A DNA stretch of 64,000 bases from Podarcis raffonei (lineage: Eukaryota > Chordata > Lepidosauria > Squamata > Lacertidae). The translations under genes and the position numbers were made by a program. The notes under the pieces were generated by a model, which saw only the letters and a list, made by a program, of their open reading frames with translations, ran no database searches and was not told the DNA's origin. Of the stretch, positions 61,901 to 64,000 are shown one piece after another. The DNA lies in the NCBI RefSeq assembly GCF_027172205.1, contig NC_070614.1, positions 52,996,501-53,060,500 of the forward strand, given 5' to 3'. The number at the start of each line of letters is the position of its first letter. Position 1 is the first letter of the stretch.

Positions 61901-64000
61901 CCGCATCTCCATCTTCCCCGCGCGCCTCCATCCCTCTGTTCGCCCGCTCCATCTCTCCATCACCCCCCCCTCCAAAAGAAGAAGACTCCATTCGTCACCC
62001 CTCCACTTCTATAATCCCTTCTTCCTCACTGGCACCTGCTTCTCTCCCTCCCCCCCCATCTCCCCCCCCCCACAACAGCAACCCAATTTGAATGGACGCA
62101 CTCAGGGACGTAGGCCCCGGCACACGCGCGCTCCCCCTGCCTCTCCTCTCCCCCCCTCCAACCTCCTTGCCACCCCAGAGCGGCCCCCCCCCACACACGG
62201 AAAATGCCCTCCTCTCCCATTCCTCACCCCCACCCCCGTTTTCCAGAGGAATTAGAGCAAAATGCTGGCGTCGCCCCCCAGCGCAGCCGGCTTAGAAAAC
62301 AAATAGATGCGATTCCCCTGCATCCTTCGTGTTAGCGCTGCCTCTCATCCCTTCTGCAAAGGAGGAGCCGGGCCGGTAAAGCGTTTATTCCTTCATTCCT
62401 TCCTTCCTTCCTTCCTTCCTTCCTCCTGCTCTGCCTGTCGCCCTGCCTGCTGCTCCCGTCTCCCTTTGCTTACTTATCCATCCATCCATCTTGTTCCGCC
62501 TAACACCTGGTCTGTCATTTCTCTCTCTGCGTGTCCCCCCCCCCGACAATTCCCCCGTTCCCTGCTCTCTTTCTCTCTCACATTCACCCCTTTCCCCCCC
62601 TCCTTCATTGCTCCATCCCCCCATCTAACCCTGCTCTGCAACAGGGGAGCGTTTTGGACCAGGGTTTGGCAGGGGGGGTCTCTCCCATCCACCTGCCTGC
62701 AGCTCAGTCAAGGCCCAACACGGGGGGGGGGGAGACCTTTCCGGGCTGGATGCGGCAGCCGAGGAGATTCTGTCAGACCCCTGAACCGACCCCCCAAGCG
62801 CTCCTTGCAGGGGGCTGAGACCAGTGTGGGTCAGAGGTGTTTTTCCTTTGGGGTGGGGGAGCCTTTGGAGAAGATCTCCCCAAAGGTATAGCGGAGTGGT
62901 TGCTGGGAGAGAGCCAGGAGGATGTGGAGAGAAGGAAGGCTGTGAGGAGAGAGAGAGAGAGAGAGAGAGAGGGAGCGAGGAAAAGGGTTGTGTGGAGGAA
63001 TAATCCCCGGGCCTGGAATGTATGGAAGCTCAGGTTGAGGAGAAGCCACCTGCCCTTTGGGGAATGATTGAGGACCATCCATCAGAGCAGGGGAAAAAGG
63101 GGGTTCAGAGGGCACAGAATTTGGGGGGCAGGCCCAGGATTTGGGGCGCAGGATGGAGGGGAGAGAGGGGTGGTTTCGGAGGCCGCTGAGCCTCAGCTAA
63201 GCCTCCTCTCCTGGGACTAGCTAGAGCGAAGACTTGTAGGTTTGTAGCATCTTTGTCCATTATCAGCTATTGCTGCTGTAGATCTGTTTCTTTCTACCTG
63301 TGATGCAGAGCAAAAGTGTTGTGGTGTGTTGTGTGTGTGTGGATCTGGGGGAATCCGGTAGCGCTTTTCAACCCAGCGCGCCTTGTCCCAATCCCTGATG
63401 ACGAGGGTGCAGGGTCGAGGTCGCTGCTGCCTGCCCGAGTAGGCGACACTGAAGCAGGTATGACTCTGATATGACAAAAGGAGGTTGGTGTTTGGCCTGT
63501 GGGGGGCAGGGGGCGGGGCAGGGAGTCCCCTTGGGAAAACTCTTTGAAAAAAGAAAAGAGGAAAGGAAAATGGGTTTGTGTCGAAGAGAGGATTCTGGCC
63601 CAATTTCTCTCGAACTCACCTCCACTCCATCTACTCGCTTCCCCGCCCCCCCCAGCAAGGCCTATGCCTCAGGGAAGCCTTCCTAAATTTGGTGATCCCT
63701 CCGGACAAAGCTGGACTCCCCCCTCCCCCCCCTTTCGCTATCGAGGGTTCAGGGAACAAATTCCTGCTTCTGGGTAGATAACAGCCCTATATCAAAAGGG
63801 ATTCCTCTTTGCTCCTGGTTTGGGGAGTTCCTCAGATCCCCCTGTTTTTATTTCCCCAGTCTTCTAGTCCTCATTACGCACATGGCGAAACATTTCCGAG
63901 TCTTCTGATTAGTCAAGCCCCTCCAGCTGTTTTGGGACTACAACTCCCATCATCCCTAGCTAACAGGACCAGGGGTCAGGGATGATGGGAATTGTAGTCC
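61900..64000. other. Putative NLGN2 first intron
   Basis: GC- and C-rich at first, with simple repeats at 62390-62424 and 62948-62971; no coding exon found. The right edge (63915-64000) is a hAT-like MITE end. Intron status is inferred from the donor at 61781. Confidence 0.4.

Noticed and set aside
60442-61975. Long open frames (316, 254, 347 and 319 codons) on both strands
   Set aside because: They arise from pyrimidine- and CpG-rich low-complexity DNA: only Ser/Leu/Pro/Phe or Arg/Gly/Glu runs, no domain, overlapping in several frames.

Overview
The window looks like squamate reptile (lizard or snake) nuclear DNA. The main evidence is the repeat content: seven BovB (RTE-clade) LINE pieces, thirteen copies of a tRNA-derived SINE with an (ACCTTT)n tail that I take to be the Sauria/ACA family, L1, CR1 and L2-like LINEs, tRNA-Lys/CR1 SINEs, many small DNA transposons (hAT-like and TA-flanked), and several solo retroviral LTRs. 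These repeats fill most of the window, and almost all long open frames are repeat remnants or low-complexity translations.

Two host genes can be read exon by exon, both on the minus strand. PLSCR3 (phospholipid scramblase 3) occupies about 1.5-11.8 kb with six coding exons, ending in the family-typical ...ITS* C-terminus. Its first coding exon is not certain: the best candidate is a small exon at 21605-21714 (ATG, phase-compatible, weak donor), fed by a CpG-rich promoter near 26.8-28.3 kb. TMEM256 (DUF423 family) is complete: four coding exons between 32752 and 43825 give 116 residues, with an array of CCAAT boxes just upstream of its start (43.88-44.15 kb).

The right end (about 60.4-61.9 kb) is a long pyrimidine tract followed by a CpG island with a good splice donor at 61780/61781 on the plus strand. 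In human the order is TNK1 - PLSCR3 - TMEM256 - NLGN2, with NLGN2 pointing away from TMEM256, so this is probably the NLGN2 promoter and non-coding first exon; no NLGN2 coding sequence is visible. The compact mammalian block is here stretched over tens of kb by repeats.

Other notable structures are a 143-bp tandem satellite with a three-unit (429 bp) higher-order period at 50.87-52.02 kb, many nested insertions that give a relative chronology (L1 in LTR, LTR in MITE, LINE in LINE, hAT in hAT), an inverted pair of SINEs inside TMEM256 intron 1, and several unrelated-looking MITE families sharing CAGTGGTACC ends. I found no clearly new coding system; the most interesting items concern repeat architecture and promoter structure.
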